Shown in pieces: positions 1 to 5,048 of a stretch of 9,093 nt of DNA. The translations under genes and the position numbers were made by a program. Source of the stretch: Bacillota bacterium (GTDB taxonomy: Bacteria; Bacillota_A; Clostridia; Clostridiales; Clostridiaceae); NCBI GenBank assembly GCA_021780795.1, contig JAJXYA010000227.1, forward strand, positions 1 to 9,093, in the 5' to 3' direction. Positions within the stretch are counted from its first letter, which is position 1; each line of letters begins with the position of its first letter. The notes under the pieces are model-generated. The model saw only the letters and a program-made list of their open reading frames with translations, was not told where the DNA came from and ran no database searches.

Positions 1-1
1 T

Positions 2-124
2 CTCAAGGTATCAGAATATAATATTATGGATCTCAAAACAAATAAAAAATTCTATCCAAGCTCTGAGGACGAGTATTTTAATATCCTTGGATTAAAATAT
101 ATTCCAGTGTACGATAGAAAGTAA
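2..124 (+). CDS. C-terminal end of a family X-like DNA polymerase (partial, 5' cut by window edge)
   Basis: An open frame enters from the left edge and ends at TAA 122-124, giving 40 residues. The tail reads S-S-E-D-E-Y-F-N-I-L-G-L-K-Y-I-P. It resembles the end of family X DNA polymerases (Pol beta, ASFV Pol X, bacterial PolX), where a segment like 'EEDIF..LGL.YIPP' closes the thumb domain. Such enzymes fill short gaps in base-excision repair and are common in large DNA viruses. No catalytic residues are visible because the palm domain lies outside the window, so the call rests on this short tail. The gene is followed directly by a palindrome at 125-141, like other genes here. Family X identity is probable, not certain. 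Confidence 0.6.
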   Translation, partial: LKVSEYNIMDLKTNKKFYPSSEDEYFNILGLKYIPVYDRK

Positions 125-141
125 TTTTTATGAAATAAAAA
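125..141 (+). terminator. Palindrome at the 3' end of the PolX-like gene
   Basis: TTTTTA-TGAAA-TAAAAA starts at the base after the stop codon and can form a 6-bp stem. A near-identical 17-mer (one difference, in the loop) lies at 2265-2281. By analogy with mimivirus 3' hairpins, it probably marks transcript end formation. Confidence 0.6.
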
Positions 142-180
142 GGTGAGAAGAAATTTTTGAGTGTATGATAAAAAGAGTTG

Positions 181-250
181 AATTAAAAATGTAAATTATA
201 ATATAATGCAATACCTAAAATCGCGATTTGATAAATCATGTATTCCTCTT
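181..250 (+). repeat. 5' arm of tandem duplication, copy 1 (leader plus first 15 codons)
   Basis: These 70 bp match 680-749 with one mismatch (188 versus 687); 189-250 and 688-749 are identical. The arm covers an A/T-rich leader with a TATA-like TTATAATATA just before the ATG, plus the start of the coding region. The leader was therefore duplicated with the gene. Confidence 0.95.
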
Positions 251-685
251 TCAGAGCCAATGATAGTAGAATCTGATACATCCGATACCCTACTTGAGGA
301 ACCTAAACCTATACCCCGTGATTTTTCAGATTGGCAATCATTATCCTTTGACTATAAAGGAAAATATTCTTTTCAACTAGCTTTAAAATATAACGATAAT
401 GATTGTATATTTGTAACTATACATACAGAAAAATGTAGAGCAAATGTTGCAATGAAAGCTGATGATTTTTATTCATATAAAGCGGAAATATATGCAATCA
501 TAAATACGGATATGGATATGGTTACGATCATGATATTAAAAATGATATATAATAATAGAACTCTTGGACAATGTCATAATATTTTTCCTGGTGGCTATTA
601 TGATATGGTTAAAACAGATCAAGTTGATAAATTTAAATCCTTTATGGATGAATATTCTGAATATAGAAAAAGTAGACAAAATTAA
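206..685 (+). CDS. Hypothetical protein, tandem paralogue copy 1
   Basis: I do not recognise this 159-residue protein. It has a short polar N-terminus (M-Q-Y-L-K-S-R-F-D-K) and a Ser/Thr/Glu/Pro-rich linker at about residues 18-38. A compact domain of alternating hydrophobic segments follows (about 40-135), suggesting a beta-rich fold. The charged C-terminus contains Q-V-D-K-F-K-S-F-M-D-E-Y and is probably helical. No signal peptide or membrane segment is evident. The start is set by the sequence conserved in the second copy, whose leader is the same. The next gene at 705-1205 is a paralogue starting 19 bp downstream. No 3' palindrome separates the two, so they may be co-transcribed, or copy 2 may use its duplicated leader. 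Function unknown. Confidence 0.85.
   Translation: MQYLKSRFDKSCIPLSEPMIVESDTSDTLLEEPKPIPRDFSDWQSLSFDYKGKYSFQLALKYNDNDCIFVTIHTEKCRANVAMKADDFYSYKAEIYAIINTDMDMVTIMILKMIYNNRTLGQCHNIFPGGYYDMVKTDQVDKFKSFMDEYSEYRKSRQN
613..669 (+). repeat. 3' arm of tandem duplication, copy 1
   Basis: These 57 bp are identical to 1133-1189 and encode the shared C-terminal segment from T-D-Q-V-D-K-F to E-Y-R. Identity is much higher than in the middle of the genes. Confidence 0.95.
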
Positions 686-749
686 AGATGTAAATTATAA
701 TATAATGCAATACCTAAAATCGCGATTTGATAAATCATGTATTCCTCTT
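680..749 (+). repeat. 5' arm of tandem duplication, copy 2
   Basis: Second copy of the 70-bp arm at 181-250. It includes the TAA stop of copy 1 (683-685) and the TATA-like leader of copy 2, so the duplication junction lies at the end of copy 1. Confidence 0.95.
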
Positions 750-1205
750 GCAGAGTATATGACAGTAGAAACATCGGATACATCCGATACCCTACTTGAG
801 GAACCCAATCCTTCCACGGCTATACCTCAACCCGAAAAAGCAAAACCTCTACGCGATTTTTCAAATTGGCAAGAAGTACAATTCAGTTATAAAGATAAAT
901 ATTCTTTTGATTTATCATTACATTATTATAATAATGATTGCATGTTTGTATATGTATACACTCCAACTTTTCATGCTCACACTGCAATGAAAACAGAAGA
1001 TTTTTATTCAACAAGGACAGAGATATATGCACGAGTATATGATGATATAGTTCAAATTCTAATATTAAAAACACCGTATAATAACCAGCCTTTAGGGAAA
1101 TTATACCCCGGTGGTTATTATGATGTTGTTAGAACAGATCAAGTTGATAAATTTAAATCCTTTATGGATGAATATTCTGAATATAGAAAGAGTAGACAAA
1201 AATGA
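705..1205 (+). CDS. Hypothetical protein, tandem paralogue copy 2
   Basis: This 166-residue protein is a paralogue of the 206-685 product. The first 16 residues and the last ~25 are nearly identical, but the core (about 45-140) is strongly diverged. The linker is 7 residues longer, containing N-P-S-T-A-I-P-Q-P-E-K-A-K. The frame is open back to an ATG at 564, but the start at 705 is preferred because it matches the copy 1 start and its duplicated leader. The 47 extra upstream codons would be an out-of-frame reading of copy 1. The TGA stop (1203-1205) overlaps the ATG of the cupin gene as ATGA. Motifs kept in both copies include L-Y/F-P-G-G-Y-Y-D. Function unknown. Confidence 0.85.
   Translation: MQYLKSRFDKSCIPLAEYMTVETSDTSDTLLEEPNPSTAIPQPEKAKPLRDFSNWQEVQFSYKDKYSFDLSLHYYNNDCMFVYVYTPTFHAHTAMKTEDFYSTRTEIYARVYDDIVQILILKTPYNNQPLGKLYPGGYYDVVRTDQVDKFKSFMDEYSEYRKSRQK
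1133..1189 (+). repeat. 3' arm of tandem duplication, copy 2
   Basis: Identical over 57 bp to 613-669. The offset is 520 bp here versus 499 bp in the 5' arm, reflecting a net 21-bp (7-codon) insertion between the arms of copy 2. Confidence 0.95.
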
Positions 1206-1750
1206 AATATAAAATTATTATGATGAACAGAACTTTTTACGTAGATAAAAAATTACAATTCCCTATGATACGAGAATTGAATAGTATACTAGAATATCTA
1301 CCCAACTTGATAAAGTTGCAATCTTGGAATACCTTGTTAATAAATAAACATCCTCCTATAATACATCGATGTTCACTTCAGATAGCACCTGACCGAACTT
1401 TGCTACTACACAAGGTATTTCATACAAATGAGCAACCATTGATGCACTCTCATTCATGGGACTTGGCTTGTAAAGTCTTGCAAGGAGAATACGAAATGGG
1501 AGTCGGATTTTCATCCGATAGAAATATTATTCCTCCGTCTATATACAAAACTATTGTCAAATTTGGTGATATTTATGAAATGACCTCGAGTGATATCTGG
1601 CATTATACCAAACCATTGACACCATACTCGTATTCTGTCATTTTGATCGGTGAAAGAACTAGAGAAAGAAGAGCAGAAAATATTCTACCCTTGCCAGCCA
1701 AAGACAAGGTCGATATGATGAAATGGTTTGCAACTTATTTTGATATATAA
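1202..1750 (+). CDS. Cupin-fold protein
   Basis: The 182-residue product has the two halves of a small cupin barrel. Motif 1 is around M-H-S-H-S-W-D, with H82 and H84 as likely metal ligands, followed by G-E-Y-E (95-98). Motif 2 is F-G-D-I-Y-E-M...W-H-Y (121-135), with G122 and H134. Between and after these are hydrophobic strands (V-K-F-G-D-I-Y; Y-S-V-I-L-I-G). Such proteins bind a metal and are either small dioxygenase/isomerase-like enzymes or ligand binders; the substrate cannot be read here. The ATG at 1202 overlaps the preceding stop. In-frame ATGs at 1220, 1223 and 1265 are alternatives, and an A/T palindrome at 1234-1251 falls inside the N-terminal codons, so the N-terminus is uncertain. 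The conserved barrel is unaffected. A palindrome follows the stop. Confidence 0.75.
   Translation: MKYKIIMMNRTFYVDKKLQFPMIRELNSILEYLPNLIKLQSWNTLLINKHPPIIHRCSLQIAPDRTLLLHKVFHTNEQPLMHSHSWDLACKVLQGEYEMGVGFSSDRNIIPPSIYKTIVKFGDIYEMTSSDIWHYTKPLTPYSYSVILIGERTRERRAENILPLPAKDKVDMMKWFATYFDI
1234..1251 (+). terminator. Possible 3' palindrome of the 705-1205 gene, inside the next ORF
   Basis: TTTTTA-CGTAGA-TAAAAA lies 28 bp past the TGA of the upstream gene. It looks like the other 3' palindromes but is inside the first codons of the cupin reading frame. It could be the transcript end of the paralogue pair, or chance in A/T-rich DNA. Confidence 0.35.
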
Positions 1751-1751
1751 T

Positions 1752-1769
1752 TTTTTACCAGCGTAAAAA
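1752..1769. terminator. Shared palindrome between convergent cupin and methyltransferase-like genes
   Basis: TTTTTAC-CAGC-GTAAAAA forms a 7-bp stem with a 4-nt loop, one base after the TAA of the cupin gene. The convergent gene ends at 1820. A partial copy of its right half (AGCGTAAAAATT) recurs 50 bp on at 1810-1821 and runs into the stop of the minus-strand gene, giving that gene a TTTTTACGCT end. Confidence 0.7.
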
Positions 1770-1819
1770 TTGCTTCTCACATTTTGTAAGCCTCACGCAG
1801 TTCTGTACTAGCGTAAAAA

Positions 1820-2242
1820 TTAAATCTTTTGAAATACAAACATGAGCCCTTTTTGTATCTCGGGTTTGTAAACTTTTTCAACAAATGTCAATCCAGAATA
1901 TTTGGTAATATCTGAAATAAAAATGTCTAGAGATACATTATTTCTCGAATAGGTTTCACTCGTATAAAATTTTCCTCTATCATCCAACAAATCATACAGA
2001 GAATTCAAAAACTTTACATTTACCTTGTCTTGTGTCCTAATGATATGACTTGCTGAACATACCATGATAATCTCTTGATATTGTTTTTTGTCACGATATA
2101 CACATTTGCATAGATCTATTACAATATCCGGGTTGGTCTTGGGATCGATATCTAGAAAAGTCGAGCTTTCATAATCTATACAACTCAGTTTTCGATGCTT
2201 TCTTCCATGACCAATCAAAAGACTCATTGAGACAAGATTCAT
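1820..2242 (-). CDS. Short class I methyltransferase-like (Rossmann) protein
   Basis: The 140-residue product starts with a hydrophobic strand and a glycine turn (L-L-I-G-H-G-R-K, about 8-15) resembling motif I of SAM-dependent methyltransferases. F-L-D-I-D-P (29-33) follows as the acidic end of strand 2. P-D-I-V-I-D-L (38-44), I-I-M-V-C-S (strand 4) and L-L-D-D-R-G-K-F (about 85-92) come next, in the usual order for this fold. At 140 residues it is shorter than typical enzymes (about 200 or more), and the glycine motif is degenerate (G-H-G). It may be a minimal enzyme or a non-catalytic derivative. It ends with TAA and converges on the cupin gene. Its leader shares a 16-mer with the upstream selenoprotein gene at the same distance from the ATG. 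The alternative start M6 cannot be excluded. Confidence 0.6.
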   Translation of the reverse strand: MNLVSMSLLIGHGRKHRKLSCIDYESSTFLDIDPKTNPDIVIDLCKCVYRDKKQYQEIIMVCSASHIIRTQDKVNVKFLNSLYDLLDDRGKFYTSETYSRNNVSLDIFISDITKYSGLTFVEKVYKPEIQKGLMFVFQKI

Positions 2243-2259
2243 ATAAATAAATATAGAAT

Positions 2260-2269
2260 TTCATTTTTT
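2260..2269 (-). promoter_or_regulatory. AAAAAATGAA element upstream of 2242
   Basis: On the minus strand this 10-mer ends 17 nt before the ATG. The gene starting at 3279 has the same 10-mer at the same spacing. It overlaps the palindrome at 2265-2281. Confidence 0.45.
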
Positions 2270-2281
2270 ATGGAATAAAAA
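2265..2281. terminator. A/T palindrome between selenoprotein and methyltransferase-like genes
   Basis: TTTTTA-TGGAA-TAAAAA is almost the same as the palindrome at 125-141. It is the last of three palindromes between the SECIS and the next minus-strand gene. It could end the upstream transcript or lie in the promoter of the 1820-2242 gene. Confidence 0.45.
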
Positions 2282-2292
2282 TCCTTCTTTTT
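2277..2292 (-). promoter_or_regulatory. 16-mer promoter candidate for the 1820-2242 gene
   Basis: Minus-strand AAAAAGAAGGATTTTT lies with 34 nt between it and the ATG at 2242. The same 16-mer stands 34 nt before the ATG of the selenoprotein gene. Matching sequence and spacing suggest a promoter element shared by the two genes. Confidence 0.55.
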
Positions 2293-2304
2293 ACGCAAGT
2301 AAAA
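2289..2304. terminator. Palindrome TTTTAC-GCAA-GTAAAA
   Basis: A 6-bp stem with a 4-nt loop. It is the second palindrome downstream of the SECIS on the minus strand and has the same TTTTAC/GTAAAA core as other gene ends. Confidence 0.55.
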
Positions 2305-2318
2305 TGTGAGAATATCAT

Positions 2319-2333
2319 TTTTACAAAGTAAAA
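2319..2333 (-). terminator. 3'-end palindrome of the selenoprotein transcript
   Basis: TTTTAC-AAA-GTAAAA lies 16 bp beyond the SECIS on the minus strand and 85 bp past the stop codon. Most genes here have their palindrome within a few bp of the stop. Here it is displaced by just the SECIS, so the element would stay in the mRNA. Confidence 0.65.
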
Positions 2334-2349
2334 CTAGATTTGGTAAAAA

Positions 2350-2411
2350 GAATAAATAAATATCACTAGTGTCAAATAAATTTGATGACACTAGGTCATT
2401 ACTATTTATTC
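2350..2411 (-). promoter_or_regulatory. SECIS element (selenocysteine insertion signal) in the 3' UTR
   Basis: Read 5' to 3' on the minus strand, helix I is GAATAAATA (2411-2403) with TATTTATTC (2358-2350), 9 bp, extendable outward. The core is ATGA (2399-2396) opposite TGAT (2365-2362), giving the tandem G.A quartet of eukaryotic SECIS elements. Helix II is CTAGTGTCA (2394-2386) with TGACACTAG (2374-2366), 9 perfect pairs. The 11-nt apical loop holds AAA at 2383-2381, 11 nt after the core, where the conserved loop adenines are expected. It starts 7 nt after the TAA and about 380 nt from the UGA. These features match a form 1 SECIS by eye; no folding program was run. Confidence 0.9.
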
Positions 2412-2418
2412 TCTATCT

Positions 2419-3279
2419 TTAATCCAAGAGGTACAAATAGTCTAGTATTATTTTGGCATCCTCATCTCCTACTAGTCCATATTCAGATTTGGCTAATACA
2501 GTCTTGTTTGCATCTATATAATAATATTTAGCGGGCCATGCGCGAAATGTCTCGGCAAAAACATTATTCCATCCATCGACATATACTGGAAAAGGCGGGT
2601 TATATTTTTCGATAAATTCATGTGCTCTTTTCATTCTCTCTTCAAAATTGGATTGAGGGGTTGGTTCATTTTCCAATCCCACTGGCCAGGCATTACTATG
2701 AGCTTCATCAATTTGAACAAGTATGATAGAAATTTTATTCTGACTAGTATACTTGGTTATCAAATTATCAATCCTGGCCAGAAACGGTGGTCATGACAAG
2801 GAAAATGCTGCAAAAATTGTAAAATCCCTACCGGTCGACTCGATAGCGTCAAATAGACTGGTCTCTTGACCTTGGAGAGTATACAATTTACAATTTGGTA
2901 TCACATCTCCAACCTTGATAACTGGACTTGAATAGTAGACACACTTGTTGTTTCTCATATAATGGACCGAGTCTAGTACATCCTTGTCATACTCGGTCGG
3001 TGACTTGTAATATGTAGAAAATATTGATCTATAATTTTCTACACTGGTATCATTAGTGCAAAAACCAAATCTCTGTAGAGTCTTTCTGTTTAAAATTTTT
3101 TCCACAGTCAACGAAGTCAAAGGATTGTTTGACTTGTCTCGGTACAAATCTTGACCCTGCCTGCTTTTCGTAAACTCTTCCTCATATCTCAACATTTTTA
3201 TTACCAAGTCTCTGTCCAGAACATGTTTACGAGTAAAAGGTACTAGATCAATATCGATATACCCCATCCTAATATTCAT
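2419..3279 (-). CDS. Iodothyronine deiodinase-like selenoprotein (TGA = selenocysteine 163)
   Basis: Reading TGA 2791-2793 as Sec gives one 286-residue thioredoxin-fold protein. Residues 60-120 form the region seen before the fold in protist deiodinase-like proteins (F-G-F near 71, then C113-V-Y-Y). The thioredoxin-like part begins at about 122 (K-V-G-D-V-I-P-N). The active site is S-L-S-U163-P-P-F-L-A-R, matching deiodinase T-U-P-P-F-M-A-R. I-D-E-A-H194 corresponds to the conserved E-E-A-H, with P-V-Y-V-D at 231-235 and a closing helix. Deiodinases reductively remove iodine; protist and viral relatives probably perform other thiol/selenol redox chemistry. The cysteine two residues before Sec in DIO1 is absent (Leu here). 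The start at 3279 fits the shared leader; M5 is an alternative. A SECIS follows the stop. The frame is intact on both sides of the TGA, so this is not a pseudogene. Confidence 0.93.
2791..2793 (-). other. In-frame TGA read as selenocysteine
   Basis: The codon order is TTG TCA TGA CCA CCG TTT CTG GCC AGG, giving L-S-U-P-P-F-L-A-R. The TGA sits at the catalytic position of the deiodinase family, and the same frame continues for 123 more codons to TAA 2419-2421. The gene's own SECIS supports recoding. Confidence 0.92.
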
Positions 3280-3296
3280 TACTTTTATAACTGGAA

Positions 3297-3306
3297 TTCA
3301 TTTTTT
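3297..3306 (-). promoter_or_regulatory. AAAAAATGAA element upstream of the selenoprotein gene
   Basis: The minus-strand 10-mer ends 17 nt before the ATG at 3279, the same spacing as at 2260-2269 for the 2242 start. It sits in the 105-bp divergent region 3280-3384. Confidence 0.45.
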
Positions 3307-3313
3307 GAGAAAC

Positions 3314-3329
3314 AAAAATCCTTCTTTTT
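3314..3329 (-). promoter_or_regulatory. 16-mer promoter candidate for the selenoprotein gene
   Basis: Minus-strand AAAAAGAAGGATTTTT is identical to 2292-2277, also 34 nt before its ATG. Direct copies of TTTTTTGAGAAA (plus strand, 3301-3312 and 3325-3336) overlap its edges. Confidence 0.55.
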
Positions 3330-3354
3330 TGAGAAATACTTTCAAATAAATATA

Positions 3355-3364
3355 AAAAAATGAA
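3355..3364 (+). promoter_or_regulatory. AAAAAATGAA element upstream of the zinc-ribbon gene
   Basis: The plus-strand 10-mer ends 20 nt before the ATG at 3385 (26 nt before the alternative ATG at 3391). It is the divergent counterpart of the element at 3297-3306. Confidence 0.4.
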
Positions 3365-3384
3365 AACTAGTATAGCTTGTATAC

Positions 3385-3930
3385 ATGATAATGGATAGTC
3401 TTACATCCATAGTTGAATACGGAAAATTTTATTATCCAGCGTTCAAACATTATGATCGCATAACAACTGTCCAATGTGACAAGTGTGGAAAATCTCCGCT
3501 AAAGGCCTCTATTGGATTTGGAGGTCAAGACCTATGTCTCTTGTGCGCTCATAGTATATTGGAAAATCAAATAGAACCAAAGGAAGTATGCGCATTGATG
3601 GAACAATCTCAGTTCAAGCCATCTTCCAATACCAAGATGGAACAAGCCCAGTTTAAGCCATCTGAAAGGCGCCAGGTACAAGTGTGTACATTGATGGAAC
3701 AAGCTCAGTTCAAGCTAGCTAGTAGTTCCTCTGCCTCTAACACGAGAATGGAGCAGGCCCAATTCAAGCCTTCTTTTGGATTTTCTGGTAGCTCTACTGG
3801 TAGTTCTTCTAGCTCCTCCAGTAGCTCTAGTAGCCCTTGCAATACTAGAATGGAGCAAGCTCAATTTAGATCTAGATCAGCCACAGATGATACATCATGG
3901 TTTCTAAAAGACAACTATGATGTCGAATAA
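3385..3930 (+). CDS. Zinc-ribbon protein with MEQAQF repeats and a serine tract
   Basis: The 181-residue product has two parts. Residues 1-60 hold F-Y-Y-P-A-F-K-H-Y-D-R followed by C-D-K-C (31-34) and C-L-L-C (51-54), a CxxC...CxxC zinc-binding ribbon with I-G-F-G-G-Q-D-L between. Similar small domains recur in proteins of giant viruses, mostly without assigned function. Residues 70-165 look disordered, with five copies of M-E-Q-[AS]-Q-F-[KR] starting at residues 72, 85, 104, 122 and 156. Polar linkers separate them, including a run of 11 serines (about 141-151). The tail is acidic. The start could be M1 or M3 (3391). A 3' palindrome follows 4 bp after the stop. The protein may act as an adaptor presenting a repeated short motif; that is inference. 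Confidence 0.8.
   Translation: MIMDSLTSIVEYGKFYYPAFKHYDRITTVQCDKCGKSPLKASIGFGGQDLCLLCAHSILENQIEPKEVCALMEQSQFKPSSNTKMEQAQFKPSERRQVQVCTLMEQAQFKLASSSSASNTRMEQAQFKPSFGFSGSSTGSSSSSSSSSSSPCNTRMEQAQFRSRSATDDTSWFLKDNYDVE
3598..3870 (+). repeat. Five in-frame MEQ[AS]QF[KR] motif copies
   Basis: Copies begin at 3598, 3637, 3694, 3748 and 3850. The codons differ at synonymous sites (GAA/GAG, CAA/CAG, GCC/GCT, TTC/TTT) while the peptide is kept. The copies are therefore not a fresh nucleotide expansion. Confidence 0.9.
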
Positions 3931-3934
3931 TATA

Positions 3935-3951
3935 TTTTTACAATGTAAAAA
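3935..3951 (+). terminator. 3' palindrome of the zinc-ribbon gene
   Basis: TTTTTAC-AAT-GTAAAAA fills most of the 21-bp gap before the ATG at 3952. The same 17-mer is at 5029-5045. Confidence 0.7.
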
Positions 3952-3956
3952 ATGAA
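3947..3956 (+). promoter_or_regulatory. AAAAAATGAA overlapping the annotated start of the 3952 gene
   Basis: The 10-mer here contains the ATG at 3952 itself. If it acts as a promoter element, as suggested by its position at 2260, 3297 and 3355, translation may start further down at 3994 or 4003. Confidence 0.3.
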
Positions 3957-5022
3957 AAATATTATTCTTATAAAACCAGATCAATTTACCAAAATGGATA
4001 TAATGCCCTTTGGTAAATATAAAGGAAAGCCTATAAACTCTATTCCACAAGAATATAAGGGATGGTTAAAATTACAACCATGGGTAAGAGAAAAATTTCC
4101 ATTATTAATTGATGTATTAAATGGCATTGATAATACATCAGTTTCTTTCCGTCTAGAAAAAGACGATTCACCAGAACATAATAGATTTCAAGCAAAATTT
4201 ATGGATGATAAATTTGTTAAAAAATTTATTCAATTAATATATCCAAAAACAAAAACAAAAATCAATAAATACAGATCTATATATGAAAAACAATTGACAG
4301 AATTTGCAGAAAAAGAATATAATGAAAAAATAAATTTCGAAAAAGAAAAATATAAACAAGATATGGAAAAATATTTGAAAAAGAAAAATACGTATGATAA
4401 AAGAGAAAAAGATCATAAAAAGATAGAATTATTTTGGAATAAAGTTCGTGAGGATAGTTGGGAAAATATTTATGATGAATTTCAGGAAATAAAAGACGAT
4501 TACAAGAGTTTATATAAAAAATATGAAAGAAAAAAGGAAAGATTTAATAAAACATATGGGTATAATGACTATCCATCGTATATATTTCCTCCTACCAAAC
4601 CCAAACCACACTATAGTATATATAAACCTCCCAAAATAACTGATATTTGGGAGGAATCTAAGTTTACTATAGATGTAAATTTTGAGATACACAATGGAAG
4701 CGATGTCGGTATATTCTTTGAATTTAATTCTGGAGGTCGACGTATAAATAATGAGCGTGAATTCAAATATCCTCAAGACATATTACCACAAAATGTAAGT
4801 AAACATGGACAAATACTAATAGAATTAAAACCTATACTTGGAGATGATTATCCTTCTGTTATGAGACAAATAAAAAATCAGCGCGAAAGATACAATTCCT
4901 GCTATTGTAAAATGGTTTTATTCATTGATAATTTCCAAAGTGATGCTATAGATAGAAAACAACTAGCAACTTTTTTTAGCAGAGAAAGAATAATTGTAAA
5001 GTTTTTAGACGAGATTGAATAA
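3952..5022 (+). CDS. DUF3820-like / coiled-coil / PD-(D/E)XK-like protein
   Basis: The 356-residue product has three parts. Residues 18-50 (M-P-F-G-K-Y-K-G-K-P-I, then W-L-K-L-Q-P-W) resemble DUF3820, a small domain also found at the end of some exonuclease X-type proteins. Residues 100-205 are very Lys/Glu-rich and likely coiled coil. Residues 235-356 end in I-E-L-K (290-293), G-D-D-Y-P-S, R-Q-I-K-N-Q and a final strand, which could be a PD-(D/E)XK nuclease core with E291-x-K293. The match is to the pattern, not to a family I can name. The ATG at 3952 directly follows a palindrome; M15 (3994) and M18 (4003) are alternatives that keep the first domain. The middle of the gene is markedly A-rich. 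It converges on the 5049-7031 gene. Confidence 0.7.
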   Translation: MKNIILIKPDQFTKMDIMPFGKYKGKPINSIPQEYKGWLKLQPWVREKFPLLIDVLNGIDNTSVSFRLEKDDSPEHNRFQAKFMDDKFVKKFIQLIYPKTKTKINKYRSIYEKQLTEFAEKEYNEKINFEKEKYKQDMEKYLKKKNTYDKREKDHKKIELFWNKVREDSWENIYDEFQEIKDDYKSLYKKYERKKERFNKTYGYNDYPSYIFPPTKPKPHYSIYKPPKITDIWEESKFTIDVNFEIHNGSDVGIFFEFNSGGRRINNEREFKYPQDILPQNVSKHGQILIELKPILGDDYPSVMRQIKNQRERYNSCYCKMVLFIDNFQSDAIDRKQLATFFSRERIIVKFLDEIE

Positions 5023-5028
5023 TTATAT

Positions 5029-5045
5029 TTTTTACAATGTAAAAA
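5029..5045. terminator. Shared palindrome between convergent genes 3952-5022 and 5049-7031
   Basis: TTTTTAC-AAT-GTAAAAA lies 6 bp after the plus-strand stop and 3 bp beyond the minus-strand stop. Because it is palindromic, it presents the same hairpin to both transcripts. Confidence 0.75.
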
Positions 5046-5048
5046 TTA

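Noticed and set aside
564..704. Upstream N-terminal extension of the 705-1205 gene
   Set aside because: It overlaps copy 1 out of frame, is hydrophobic nonsense, and the conserved start and leader are at 705.
1203..1205. TGA of paralogue 2 as Sec or read-through
   Set aside because: It matches the end of copy 1 (TAA one codon after the same residues), and read-through soon hits another stop.
2419..2763. Separate gene starting at TTG 2763
   Set aside because: It is in the same frame as the upstream part, lacks its own ATG, begins in the middle of the thioredoxin-like fold, and would lose the U-P-P-F active site.
2791..2793. TGA as a nonsense mutation (pseudogene)
   Set aside because: Both sides are intact, the codon is at the exact catalytic Sec position, and a full SECIS-like element follows the gene.
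4234..4776. Minus-strand hydrophobic ORFs inside the 3952-5022 gene
   Set aside because: They are antisense shadows of a Lys/Glu-rich A-rich coding region, which reads as Phe/Ile/Tyr-rich on the other strand.
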